DNA of 64,000 nucleotides, taken from assembly GCF_019703515.2 (NCBI RefSeq), contig NC_059356.1, positions 20,117,197 through 20,181,196 of the forward strand, in the 5' to 3' direction. The DNA is from Myxocyprinus asiaticus. Lineage: Eukaryota; Chordata; Actinopteri; Cypriniformes; Catostomidae. Both the position numbers and the translations under genes were made by a program. The first letter of the stretch is position 1. Every line of letters starts with the position of its first letter. The notes under the pieces were generated by a model, which was not told where the DNA came from, searched no databases, and worked only from the letters and a program-made list of their open reading frames with translations. Shown here in pieces: positions 1-10,879 of this stretch.

Positions 1-244
1 ATCTTGATGTAGCCTGTGCCTATCATTCATTTTACCCAAGAATTTTATTGCATTAGTCATTCTAAAGAACAGCATGGCAACATGGCTTAAAGTTTGTGGG
101 TAAAACCAGAATGTTAGGGTGTATTGACTTATTAAAAAATTTGTTAAGAGTCTGTTTATATATTTTCCAAATTAGTTCTCAAATTTGGTGAAGCTTTGGT
201 TGTCTTCAAAAAATTGCATGTCCGCAAATATTAAAACAGCAAAT

Positions 245-380
245 GGGGGGCCTGGGTAGCTCAGCGAGCAAAGATGCTGACTACCACCCCTGGAGCTCAT
301 GAGTTCAAATCCAGGGCATGCTGAGTGACTCCAGCCATGTCTCCTAAGCAACCAAATTGGCCCAGTTGCTAGGGAGGGTA
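245..380 (+). mobile_element. tRNA-derived SINE, 5' (head) part of a split copy
   Basis: A Pol III-type head is visible: an A-box-like TAGCTCAGCGAG and a B-box-like GAGTTCAAATCC spaced as in a tRNA. The same head occurs on the minus strand at the 20565 end of the full copy at 20124-20565. Here the element stops at GGGTA (380) and resumes at 1729. The two parts sum to about 446 bp, against 442 bp for the intact copy. It resembles the tRNA-headed SINEs of cyprinids, but the family name is not certain. Confidence 0.85.
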
Positions 381-1726
381 CACTCTTAAAGATTTTCCTG
401 TCAAAAAACAGTAAAGAACTGGCAGTAGGGTCTTGCTGTTGCTGAAATTAACAGCTAGATACTGTTTTTACAGCTACAGTATACAACTGTAATTTAGCAG
501 CATATAGCTGTCAAATTACATACTATCTACTGTTGTTGAAATTAACAGCTTTTCCCAGCATGCACTGCAGCATGAAGAAATTACTTCGATTTTTTTACTA
601 TTTACTGGTTTATTTTGACATTGTTTTTGTTGTAGTCTAAATTACTTGGATTTTAATGTTCAGCACTTACTTATTTACATAAAAATATGTTTGTTAATTG
701 TCACCACTGTTGCGTTTTGTATGCTGAGAGTTGATATCTGTGTGTTTTGATAACAACTCGAGTTATGCTGTAAGTTCATCAAAAACATCAAACACTCAAT
801 TTGCTGATATAATTTCACTGAAATATCCTTTATTGCTTTTGCTTTTATGTGTAATGAATCACTATTGCCACATATATTGCCATTTGTAAGGTAGGATCAG
901 ACATTCAGGCTGACCTTAGGTTTTGTCTTCCAAGTAGCACAGTGCTTGTCTTTTACTTAAACATAAATTGACTGGCTGGAACAACATAATATAATAATAA
1001 AGAAGGTCCAAGGTGCCAACTCAAGAGATCACTAATCACCATAATGGGGACTTCAATCAAAACACAACTATTGATACAAAACAACAACACTAATTAAACT
1101 AAGACTTCTATTAAGTTAATTAATTAATACATTTTTTACCATTTCTGTAGCTCCAATGCATTTGCAAAAGCGTACATACTTATTCAAGCGCAAAGGCTTA
1201 TGGGTATTTCACCATTATAACCCACAATGCAGTGCTATACTGTTATTTTACTGTGTACAGATTGTTGTTGTTTTTTTTGTTTTTTGTTTTCATAAAAAAT
1301 ACTGTTCAGTCCTGGCAAAATTGTACATTTAATATGTACATTGCTTCTAAGGTTGATTTGTTTTATTTGACTTCTCATTAGACAGACAAGTGAAGGCTGA
1401 TGTGAGATGATAAAGAACAGAGGAGTTGGTCAGAAACATCATGAATACTAACCATGTGCCACAAACTAAAATATATGTTGGGTTTAAAATATATGTTTCA
1501 AAATGTCACTATAGCTTTCACCAAGATGATATCATGATTTTAAATGTTCATTTTCCCCTAACGCCTTGCACAGAACAGCTATTTACCGTAAAACTAGTCA
1601 CTTCACAGTGAGCCTGCTCTTGATCTCCCAGAATGCAACATTTTTAACAGCAAACTACTGTATTTAAGAATCACAGTAGATTGCTGTAGGAATTTGGCCA
1701 TAAATGTACAGCAATTTTTTACAGTG
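381..1726. mobile_element. TA-flanked DNA element inserted in a SINE
   Basis: This 1,346-bp block interrupts the SINE exactly. The left junction is GGGTA then CACTCTTAAAG; the right junction is TTTTTACAGTG then TAGAGTC. Removing it, plus one TA, rebuilds the SINE as seen in the intact copy at 20124-20565. Its ends are imperfect inverted repeats (CACTCTTAAAGATTTT against CACTGTAAAAAATT), and the flanking TA is duplicated. The interior is AT-rich with short repeats such as ACAGTA and ATTAACAGC, and has no transposase ORF. It is a non-autonomous DNA transposon; TA duplication fits Tc1/mariner-type targeting, but the superfamily is unproven. Confidence 0.75.
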
Positions 1727-1728
1727 TA

Positions 1729-2038
1729 GAGTCACATGGGGTAACCTCCTCGTGGTCACTATAATGTGGTTCACTCTTGGTGGGGCGCATGGTGAGTTGT
1801 GCATGGATGCCACGGTGGATGATGTGAAGCCTCCACACATGCTATGTCTCCGCGGTAATGCGCTCAACAAGCCACGTGATAAGATGCAAGGGTTGATGGT
1901 CTCAGACGCAGAGGCAAATGAGCTTCGTCCTCCACCACCCAGATTGAGGCGAGTCACTACACCACCACGAGGACTCAGAGCGCATTGGGAATTGGGCATT
2001 CCAAATTGGGGAGAAAAAGGGGAGGGAAAAAAAAAAAC
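1729..2038 (+). mobile_element. tRNA-derived SINE, body and tail of the split copy
   Basis: This continues the SINE head at 245-380 from GAGTCACATGGGG through to GGGCATTCCAAATTGGGG and an A-rich tail. It aligns along its length, by eye, with the minus-strand copy at 20124-20565. A 144-codon open frame running through it is incidental. Confidence 0.85.
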
Positions 2039-2391
2039 GGCAAATGATGTTTTATATGTGTACAGGGGACATTTAAGGTATAATACAGTTGCCCCCCTAC
2101 AAGCACACCCAGCCCCACCCTGGCCCCCTCTGTCATAATGGTCTAGAACCGCCCCTGTTTATTTTACAGTACTGTTCTACATTTATGTACTATATAATTA
2201 CAACAACTACAGTAATTATTGGGTACGAACCCTAAGCCTAACCCCAACGCTAACCTTAACCCATATTAATTACATTAATTACATAATTACATTAGTTACC
2301 TAATATTACTCAGTACTTTCTTGGGTAAGTACACTCTCAATATACTGAAAGTACATGTATTGTAAAATAAAGTGCAACCCCTCGTAACCTC

Positions 2392-2393
<2 letters not shown>

Positions 2394-2439
<46 letters not shown>
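2394..2439. repeat. (AT)n microsatellite
   Basis: An uninterrupted AT dinucleotide run, followed closely by a T-rich tract at 2447-2462. Confidence 0.95.
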
Positions 2440-2441
<2 letters not shown>

Positions 2442-2458
2442 TTTCATTTTTTTTTTTT

Positions 2459-2572
2459 TTTTAAAGAAAAGGAGGGATGGGACTAAATACATTTTTGTGG
2501 TGATCAACATTATGTCACAAATGTTGTTGATTGAGCTTAACCTGTGTTGAACCCTGATTATTCCTTTAACCA
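2459..2572 (-). mobile_element. Terminal fragment of the GGAATATTCC repeat family
   Basis: Read on the minus strand, this begins TAAAGGAATAATCAGGGTTC and continues with the GCTTAA, CAAATG and TTGATCACCACAAAA blocks seen at the left end of the larger copy at 48883-49850. Only one end is present here. Confidence 0.65.
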
Positions 2573-3354
2573 GCAGGGCTACTGATATAAATTGGCTTCA
2601 ACAGCTATGTTAAGCTGGTCTTTTCAGCAGTGAACACCAAGGTCATTGGATTGTTTCCCAGGAAGCACATTTACTGATAAAGTGTATTCCTTAAATGCAC
2701 TAGAATTTGCTAAGGATTAAAGTGTCTGTCTAATGCATGAATATAAATGCTCATTAGGAGAAAGTCCCTGTTCCTTTTATCTTTACTGATTAGTCTCAGA
2801 TTGTTACTGCTTAAGGGTCCTGAAATCATCCCTCCTCCACAAAAAATATATATAAATCTTTACTAATTGTCGTTGTGACAGGTTTTGGGAAAGTGTGTAA
2901 ACAAAGAACTGCTCTGGCCCATTGACTGAAGGCATGTGTGTGACCCCTCTCTGCCTGCAAACCACTCTGGGCATATAAACACTCCTGGATCAGGCCAGAT
3001 AAGAGCAGACAGTCTCTGACTGAGACCAGCTTCCTGCCCTAACTCATGAGTTTTGCTACCCTTCTGTGGGCCACTCGCCTATGCTTTTTGCTCTCCCTTC
3101 CTGTGAATGGCTATGCTTTCACTAGGACTGAAATGTGCTTTTCTGAATGACTACAACCATCTAGGTGTAATATTCTGTCATACAAAGCCAAAATGCAGTA
3201 ACTTTGCCAACATTGGAACTGAGAAAAATGGTTTTAAAGTTTTTGACTGCCAAGCCAAATGTGGATTATGAAATAATCTCAGTCCGTTTTCTCTGAATTT
3301 GAGCATAGTTGAGCCAAAACCCCTAAACCCATCTGTCACAGTATAGATCATATT
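2573..3354. other. Unique non-coding stretch
   Basis: No convincing ORF or repeat family is seen. A promoter-like patch lies at 2965-3040 (GGGCATATAAACAC followed by a more GC-rich segment), but I found no exon attached to it. Confidence 0.5.
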
Positions 3355-3358
3355 TTAA

Positions 3359-4027
3359 AGGGATAGTTCACCCAAAAATGAAAATTCTCTGATCATTTAC
3401 TCACCCTCATGCCATCCCAGATGTGTATGACTTTCTTTCTTCAGCAGAACACAAACAAAGATTTTTCTAAAAGTATATCTGCTCTGTAGGTCCATACAAT
3501 GCAAGTGATTGGTGATCAGACCTTTGTAGCTCCAAAAATCGCTTTAAGGAAACATAAAAGCAATCCATATGACTCCAGTGTTTAAATCCATATCTTCAGA
3601 AACTATTTAATAGGTGTGGGTAAGAAACTTATATTTAAGTCCTTTTTTACTCTAAATCTCCACTTTAATTTTCACTCTCAGATGTGAAAGTGAAACTAAA
3701 CAGGGACCACATGTGACTTTCAGATGTAAAAGTGAAAGTGGAGATTTAAAGTAAAAAACTGACTTGTCACCCACACCTATTATATCGTTTCTGAAGACAT
3801 TGATTTGACCACTGGAGACTTATGGATTACTTCTGTTTCCTTTATGTAATTTTTGGAGCTACAAAGGTCTGATCACCATCCACTTGCATTGTATGGACCT
3901 ACAGAGCTGAGATACTCTTCTAAAAATCTTTGCTTGTGTTCAGCAGAAGAAAGAAAGTCATACACATCTGGGATGGCATGAGTGGGTAAATGATGAGAAA
4001 ATTTTCATTTTTGGGTGAACTATCCTT
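3359..4027. mobile_element. TTAA-type foldback MITE (GGGATAGTTCACCC family), full length
   Basis: The left end AGGGATAGTTCACCC follows TTAA at 3355-3358, and the right end GGGTGAACTATCC closes the element. The entire 669 bp is one long imperfect inverted repeat. For example, GATCAGACCTTTGTAGCTCC near 3516 is matched by GGAGCTACAAAGGTCTGATC near 3856. There is no coding capacity. Other copies lie at 16752, 22527, 39930, 56565 and 60372. Confidence 0.88.
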
Positions 4028-4148
4028 GTTCGGTGACAAAATGTGTAGTTACTGTTCTTTGTCTTTGCAGTGCAGAATGGTTTTCTGTCTACAGAATGCT
4101 TATTAATTTGGTATGCAATATTTGATGTGTAAGTTTGTGTTTGATATG

Positions 4149-4985
4149 CAGGGTTGGGAGGGTTACTTTTGAAATGTATTCCACTACAGATTACAGAATA
4201 CATGCTGTAAAATGTAATTTGTAACGTATTCCGTTAGATTACTCAAGGTCAGTAACGTATTCTAAATACTTTGGATTACTTCTTCAGCACTGGTAGATTT
4301 TTTCACTTGTTTTGACTATAAAAACTCTGCCAGTACAGTAAGACAAAATACACATGTTAAAAATACATTCTCTGAAAAACCTAAATATCTTATGCAGTGT
4401 TGTTTCTAAAACAAGATAAATCAAATTGATTTTGTTTTTTATATTTTTACAGGAAAACAAAAAAAAAATTATCAAGAATACAATATTTGCCTTAAAATCA
4501 AAGGTCTTACTAGAAAAAAAGAAATTATGATCAAACGTGAACGTTCTTGATAAAACAATATGATGGTGCCTGGTAACGTGCATGTAAAATGGCTAGAAAT
4601 AGCATTTTAGCTTAGCGTAAAGCTGATAATTTACACAAGGTTTATTTCTAATTTCTTCTACTCCAAATTTACTTCAAACTTACTTCTCTGTCTGCTCGTA
4701 TGAATGTAACACATCATAAAAAAGTGTTTCACCGCTGTTCAAATGCACTTTGGATCGCATAATTTATATGGATAAATGTTTTCCATCTGAAAGGACTAAA
4801 TATTAAATGAAACAAATGACAATAAAATGCAAAGTAATCTCTTCAGTAATCAAAATACTTTTTGAATGTAACTGTATTCTAATTACAAATGATTTAAATT
4901 GCAACTGTAGTGGAATACAGTTACTTATATTTTGTATTTTAAAAACATAATCCCGTTACATGTATTTCGTTACTCCCCAACCCTG
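4149..4985 (+). mobile_element. Non-autonomous hAT element (CAGGGTTGGG family), intact
   Basis: The element starts CAGGGTTGGGAGGGTTAC and ends GTTACTCCCCAACCCTG, giving inverted termini. It is flanked by a perfect 8-bp duplication, TTGATATG, at 4141-4148 and 4986-4993, which is diagnostic of hAT-type integration. It is 837 bp long with no transposase ORF. It is the reference copy for the interrupted element at 30785-34962, the reverse copy at 60902-61648 and the fragment at 40664-40911. Confidence 0.9.
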
Positions 4986-4999
4986 TTGATATGTAAGCA

Positions 5000-5990
5000 G
5001 CCCTCAAATACTGCATCGACATGAAGATCAGAACCATTTTATCCTACTGTTTGAGTTAGTGTGGTTGTAGATGTTATCATCCAAAGATAACATAGTGAAA
5101 TGTTTGTTTTGACATCAGAAAAGAGCAAGGCTTTGTTTGCTCTCTCCAACAAGTTTGGCATGGGTTTGTTTTTGGTCTACACAGTGTGGAGGGCGGTAGA
5201 GAAATGTCCTGCTGTCAGCAACAGCATGGCTTGGCACAGAGGTACAAGCGATCTCACCTCAACGCTGGAGCTTTCTCGTGGCAGACACATACAGTGCAGG
5301 AGAGCCAGAGTGTTGTCCCCCCCTCCACCTTCAGACAGGATTCCCAGCCAGATTTCTTCTGTTGCCATGATACTTTGCGATAAAGAAATCTGCATTTTAA
5401 TGACCAGACAATTCCAAGACCTGTATCAATAGCCAGTGCATTAAATATTCAATGTATGTGACTGCAGTGGCATCATTTTGAGTCACTTCGACCCAGAAAT
5501 CATGCACGAGTTAATGCACAAAAGTAAAATGGAAAGTCTACTAAAATGGAGTAGGTCACAAATGTTGTCTAAACTCCTAGCTCCTTGCTTGTATGCAAAT
5601 TTTATTAATACATTCAATAATGTAAAACAAATCTGAGCTCTAATAAGTAGACATACTTTAGGTAATAATAAGCTAATTTAAGAAGCAGTCTCTAAGAGTT
5701 TTATTACTAAAAAACTTCTGTACATCGATTTCCATCACCGGTGTGAATAGGTCCATAGTAATCCATTGTTTTTATTCAAAGTCTTCGTCACTGCGTATAT
5801 TCATTCTTGGTCTGAAAAGGCCTTTACTGGGCCAAACAGATTAAGAGCAAACAGAACTAATTACACATCAGCACCTGGTTAACAGATAACACATTTGATG
5901 GGGCACCATGCATTCCCAGTACCAAAGAAAGATATTAGTGAATGTGAATGAGTGCACGCCAAGCAGTAAAACTGTTACTGTTCAGCAGAT
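5000..5990. other. Unique stretch with a weak candidate exon on the minus strand
   Basis: Minus strand 5368-5258 is open for 37 codons from an ATG and ends at a good donor (GAG then GTGAGA). The peptide begins MATEEIWLG and is not recognised. No partner exon was found, so this is not called as a gene. The rest holds no repeat or ORF that I recognise. Confidence 0.35.
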
Positions 5991-7483
5991 TAGAGTTGGG
6001 GTACTCGAGTCCGAGTCAAGAGTCCAATTTTAATCACAGACTCGGATGCATTTTTACTCGGACTTGACTCAGACTCGAGCCTTTCGGACTTGGGATTTTT
6101 GGGAGTCTGGCCGAGTCCATGGCATTTGTGATGCAATGAAAAACAAACAAACAAAAAAATTACATAACATAGGGTGACCATATGTCCTCTTTTCCCCAGA
6201 TCTGAAAAAAGCGTCCGGCCGGGATATCAAAATTGCATCTAAATGTCCGGGATTTGGCTTTGTCTTCATATTGATGTGCTCTCTACAGTTAGTACTATCA
6301 TACATTCTGTGTATTTGATACTGCACATCATGTCCTTACGTGTGATTATTCTGGTTGAGAGCAGCAGCAAGCACTCTTTCAAAGTACTTTTTTTAACTCT
6401 CTCTCCCATGCTGTATGTGTGTGCGGGAAAGAGATCTGCCACTCTCATCCAGAAACATCAATAATATAAGTACACTTTAAAAAGTGCGTTCCCCAACTAT
6501 GCAAATTATTAAATAGCACAAGTTTTATCAGACTCACGCTTACTACGCAAAGCCATTTCTAACTGAAAATGTTGACTACATCGAGACAAAATCTAATTTA
6601 CTACATATCAGGGACATTTAAACAAATATGACGGATGAAATAGACCATGAAGGAAATTGTACAACTCAGTCCATCACATATTTGTAGCGCAACCTCTGTG
6701 TGTTACCTGTAAAGCTGGCACTTGCGTTTCAATGGCAAAAAAGTCAGAAAATACAATAAAGAACACAAGTGAGGGGAGAAGTCTCTATTCACCTATTACC
6801 CATACTAAATATAATATGAAAAGAACTAAACGTCAGCCCAAGGTGAGTTTGATCTTGACTTTAGGGAACTAGGCTACACCTGGACACAGCAGGAGAACTG
6901 AAAAGTGTGAAATGTAGTACAGTAGAATATAAATATTTTTTAATGGTGTCTGATCTGATCTTTTCTGTTGTTGTATAAAATTTTATGGACATTATTATTT
7001 TTTTTTATTTTACTATTACCATTTATTAAATGTATTTCACCCATAACTTTAGATAAAATTAAACTAAACTGAATGGACAAATTGAAAATGAAGTAGAAAT
7101 AAAAACATAATAATTGTTGTTATTATTAATTGAAATAATAATAACTGTTTTGAAGGACAGTTTTGTGTTCATACACCTAAAACATTCTGAAACCACTTTG
7201 AAATTTGTTCAGCAGAATACTAATCATTTGTTTTTTGCATTTATATTGACAAACTGTTTTTATAAGCTAAAAATAAGCTTAAAATATTAATGTTGAGTTT
7301 ACAATTGTACAATGTACAATTTTAATTCAGAATCTTTAACAGATTAATTCGGACTTGACTCGGACTCAGCCTGTAATGGACTCGGTCTTGAGTCCGACTT
7401 GGCCCCTTTTGGACTCGGAATCAATTGTTTAAAGACTCAGACTTGACTCAGACTCGACTAAGGTGAACTCGAACCCAACACTA
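5991..7483. mobile_element. hAT element with perfect 8-bp duplication
   Basis: The termini are TAGAGTTGGG on the left and CCCAACACTA on the right. They are flanked by an identical CAGCAGAT at 5983-5990 and 7484-7491. Subterminal regions at both ends carry many copies of the ACTCGGACTTGACTC motif in opposite orientation, as expected for transposase-binding repeats. The interior has no intact transposase. From about 6171 (AGGGTGACCATATGTCC) the start of a second, different element appears to be nested inside. Confidence 0.85.
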
Positions 7484-7491
7484 CAGCAGAT

Positions 7492-8247
7492 CCAGTGTAA
7501 TGTAGATGAGATACAATGCTGCATTGCTAAAAGCTCATTTACAAATTAATATTACCGCATGTTGAGCATTTGACTGATTAGATCTGAAAGTGTATGCGAT
7601 GATTCAAGTGATTGCTCAGTTTTATTACCTTTCTATGATGGACAGGCGGAAAGATGGTTTTAAGTTAGGCAGGGAAAGGGCAGAGGGCTACAGGAAAGGC
7701 TCATCTCTGGAGACTTAAAGATAAGAGGTAGCACAAAGCTCTGGGTTTCAGTTTCCTGAGAAACTTCCCTCTTTGCATGCTAAGATATTTGTTTTCATGA
7801 GGCCAGTTTGTATTGGCATTGTAAGCTTGGCAGTAGTGTTAGTTCTAAACACATTGCATAATTAACCCAAATCCATTGGAATGAATCTTAAAAATACACA
7901 TTAAGACACTTTTATCCAAAGCAACTTTCAATAGATCGAAGAGTGGATAAGCTTAGATTTTGGTAGACTTGAGAGCTGTTTCCGCAGGATGGTATAAATG
8001 CGGTACTAAGCAGCTACTTCAACTTGTTCTAGTTGCTAAGAGCAAGACGGAAATGTAACTAACAAGTTCCAATGTAGTTCTTGTCTCCAATGTTGTTCTT
8101 GTCTTGTCCAAGACAAGAACAACACAAACAGATTGCACATGATTATTTTGTTTTCAGCACCGGTACCAGGTGTTCGCAAGAAACGCCTCAGTGAATTGAA
8201 AGCTTTTGAAGCACTTTGTTTCTTCTTAGCGGCTTCTTTTTTGTTTA
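7492..8247. other. Non-coding stretch with a decayed LINE-tail-like relic
   Basis: No gene is seen. The sequence ACTTTTATCCAAAGCAACTT near 7908 resembles the common fish L2-type 3' tail. The remainder is unassigned. Confidence 0.45.
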
Positions 8248-8438
8248 GAATCAGAATCAGAATCAGATTGAGCTTTATTGCCAAGTATGCCTACACATAC
8301 AAGGAATTTGTCTTGGTGACAGGAGCTTCCAGTACACAACAGTACAAAAACAGCAACAAGACTTTTAAAAAATAATTAAAATTGAATAAAAAACAGATAA
8401 ATATTGAAAAGAAAAAAGTATATATAGAATACACAATT

Positions 8439-8442
<4 letters not shown>

Positions 8443-8515
<73 letters not shown>

Positions 8516-8612
8516 TACATACATACATACATACATATACATACATATACATACATATACACATATATGAATATATATACACATACATATACATACATAC
8601 ATACACACACAC
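8443..8612. repeat. (TA)n followed by CATA-rich microsatellite
   Basis: A long TA run (about 8443-8508) grades into ATAC and CATA repeats up to about 8612, inside the LINE 3' region. Several open frames reading Tyr-Ile repeats here are artefacts of the repeat. Confidence 0.95.
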
Positions 8613-8938
8613 ATACACATACGTAGTGCAAATCTAAATACAAATCAGTTATGTACAGTGCAAGAGAATGTAATGGCAGAAGAGGTAGGATGTGTTGGAT
8701 AATATAAAAAGACTAAGCTGTGTATTGCACATTAATTATTGCTCAAAGCGGCAGTTTTAACTGTTCATGAGATGGATAGCCTGAGAGAAAAAAAATTCCT
8801 GTGCCTGACGGTTCTGGTGCTCAGAGCTCTGAAGCGTCGGCCAGAAGGCAACAGTTCAAAAAGGTAGTGGGCAGGGTGAGTGGGGTCCAGAGTGATTTTT
8901 CCAGCCTTTCCGGGGGGGGGGGGCAACCAATAATCCTC

Positions 8939-9760
8939 TCAGCAGTCCGAACTGTCCTTTGTAGTCTTCTGATGTCTGAATTTAGCTGAACCAAACCAGA
9001 CAGTTATTGAAGTGCAGAGGACAGACTCAATGTTCGCTGGATAGAACTGTATCAGCAGCTCCTGTGGCAGGTTGAACTCCCTCAGCTGGCGAATGAAGTA
9101 CAACCTCTGCTGAGCCTTTTTCGCAATGGAGTCAATGTGGGTCTCCCACTTCAGGTCCTGTGAGATGGTAGTGCCCAGGAACCTAAATGACTCCACTGCT
9201 GCCACAGTGCTGTTTAGAATGGTGAGGGGGGTCAGTGTAGGGGGGTTCAGAATCATCTCCACCATTTTGAGTGTGTTCAGCTCAAGGTTGTTTTGACTGC
9301 ACCAAACAGCCAGCTGTTTAACCTCCCTTCTGTATGCAGACTCATCATCATCTCGGATGAGGCCGATGACAGTGGTGTCATCTGCAAACTTGAGGAGCTT
9401 GACAGAGGGGTCCTTGGCGATGCAGTCGTTGGTGTAGAGGGAGAAGAGTATTGGGGAGAGCACACATCCCTGGGGGGCACCAGTGCTGATTGTACAGGTG
9501 CTGGAAGTGAATTTCCCCTGTCTCACAAGCTGCTTCCTGTCAGTCAGAAAGCTGGTAATCCACTGACAGATAGACAAGGGAACAGAGAGTTGGTGTAATT
9601 CATTCTGGAGTATAGCTGGGATGATGGTGTTAAAAGCCGAACTGAAGTCCACAAAAAGGATCCTTGCATATGTCCCTGGTCTGTCCAGATGTTGCAGGAT
9701 ATGATGCAATCCCATGTTGACTGCATCATCCACAGACCTGTTTGCTCGATAAGCAAACTG
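8939..9760 (-). pseudogene. LINE reverse transcriptase fragment
   Basis: About 270 codons are open on the minus strand. Reverse-transcriptase landmarks appear in order: the palm start with LFVDFSSAFNT, then GAPQGCVLSPILFSLY, then the catalytic box KFADDTTVIGL with both aspartates intact, then FRFLGTTIS and the AQQRLYFIRQL thumb region. The upstream frame continues to QFAYRANRS near 9757, where homology stops. The enzyme would copy LINE RNA at a nicked target, but the endonuclease is missing, so this copy is dead. The sequence resembles Rex1/Babar-type fish LINEs; the exact clade is not proven. Confidence 0.85.
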
Positions 9761-10624
9761 AAAAAGAACTATGACTGTCTTTGTTCAGCAAACTTACATT
9801 GCAGATTAAAACTAACACACTGATTAGCACTGTTATCAGGAGCTGCAGATAAACCATACTTACTCTCCCTCAGAAGTTGCTACAAAATAATTCTCCCAGC
9901 ATATCATTGGTGTTGTGTTGTATAAGAATAACACTGTAAATCATTCTAGAAAGGTACACCCAATAAAAGTAAGGGTCACAAATATTCCATATGTTAGCCA
10001 TTTATGTGAAATGTTTTATTTGAATGTTGATATCCGAGGGGACTCTTCTTTTGGCACATGTATTCCAGGCAAGGTCGATCACATACCATGTAAGGATTTG
10101 AGTTAGTGGGGAGAGTGCTGGGATTTGGGACAGTGCCTGTGTTTGGGTTGATAAGAGGGGGTGTTAATGCATGGTGTGTCTCTGTGTCATATCCCTCTTG
10201 TTGAATCTGGCTTGTGTGAAGACATCTGAAGGATACTGGGGAAATGGGCTGCTGTTTATAATATCACCACATTTAATTGTAAATATAATGACTGTTTTCA
10301 AATAGGTTTTCAGACTCACACCACTGGTTGAACGAATGTTGCTATGAAAAAAATTATACACAACATTTAATGCAATATACTGTAATGTATTAACTGCATT
10401 ATTTTGCATTGCAAGGTCTCATAATACATACACCTTATTATCAGTTGTATGTTCTCACAAACAATTGTAACCACTATTCTAATAAATTACAAATGCATGC
10501 CTATTCATGGTTATACCTTCAAAGAGTATAATTAATTAAAACACATGATGAAAACGAAATTGCATGTCTCATATCATGTCTTAAAATGCAGTATTATCTT
10601 TAACTGTGCAATAGTGCATGTGTA
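9761..10624. other. AT-rich non-coding stretch
   Basis: No gene or recognisable repeat is seen. The open frames are short and do not resemble known proteins. Confidence 0.5.
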
Positions 10625-10627
10625 CTC

Positions 10628-10876
10628 TTTAACCAACTTAACCTTCAAAATATTTTAGCCTATTTAAGATTTACGCATTTCAATTTCATAACAAAATTCC
10701 ATCAAATTGAATTGTGTAACTTTTAATAAAAATTAAATAAATCAAATTTAAAATATTTATTTATTTATTAGTAAAGACTATTTAATTGAATTTGATGTCA
10801 TTTTGTTATAAAATTGAAATGTTTACATTTTAAATAGGCTAAAATATTTTGAAGTTGAAGTTGGTTACACTCACCA
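10628..10876. mobile_element. AT-rich foldback MITE
   Basis: The left arm contains TCAAAATATTTTAGCCTATT and, further in, CATTTCAATTTCATAACAAAA. These are mirrored on the right by TTTTGTTATAAAATTGAAATG and AATAGGCTAAAATATTTTGA. The arms are about 90 bp each. A related copy is at 53985-54205. Confidence 0.8.
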
Positions 10877-10879
10877 ATG

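Larger units (their letters stand above)
8248..9760 (-). mobile_element. 5'-truncated LINE, Rex1/Babar-like
   Basis: On the minus strand the element runs from a truncated reverse transcriptase (near 9760) through a 3' UTR to a terminal TTCTGA repeat at 8248-8266. Just before that lies the fish-LINE tail motif GGCAATAAAGCTCAATCTG. The endonuclease and N-terminal parts are absent, the usual result of incomplete target-primed reverse transcription. The 3' UTR contains a large (TA)n and CATA expansion at about 8443-8612. Confidence 0.82.

Noticed and set aside
245..320. Possible tRNA gene
   Set aside because: A and B boxes are present, but the arms do not form a complete cloverleaf, and the same head begins a 442-bp SINE elsewhere. 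The tRNA-like patches at 24733 and 40586 were rejected likewise.
1704..2138. A 144-codon frame
   Set aside because: It reads through a SINE and part of a DNA element; the other SINE copy breaks the frame.
5100..5432. A 110-codon plus-strand frame
   Set aside because: No recognisable family, no splice or promoter context, and it overlaps the slightly better exon-like frame on the other strand.
8291..8643. Tyr-Ile-rich frames on both strands
   Set aside because: They come from the TA and CATA microsatellite in the LINE 3' region.
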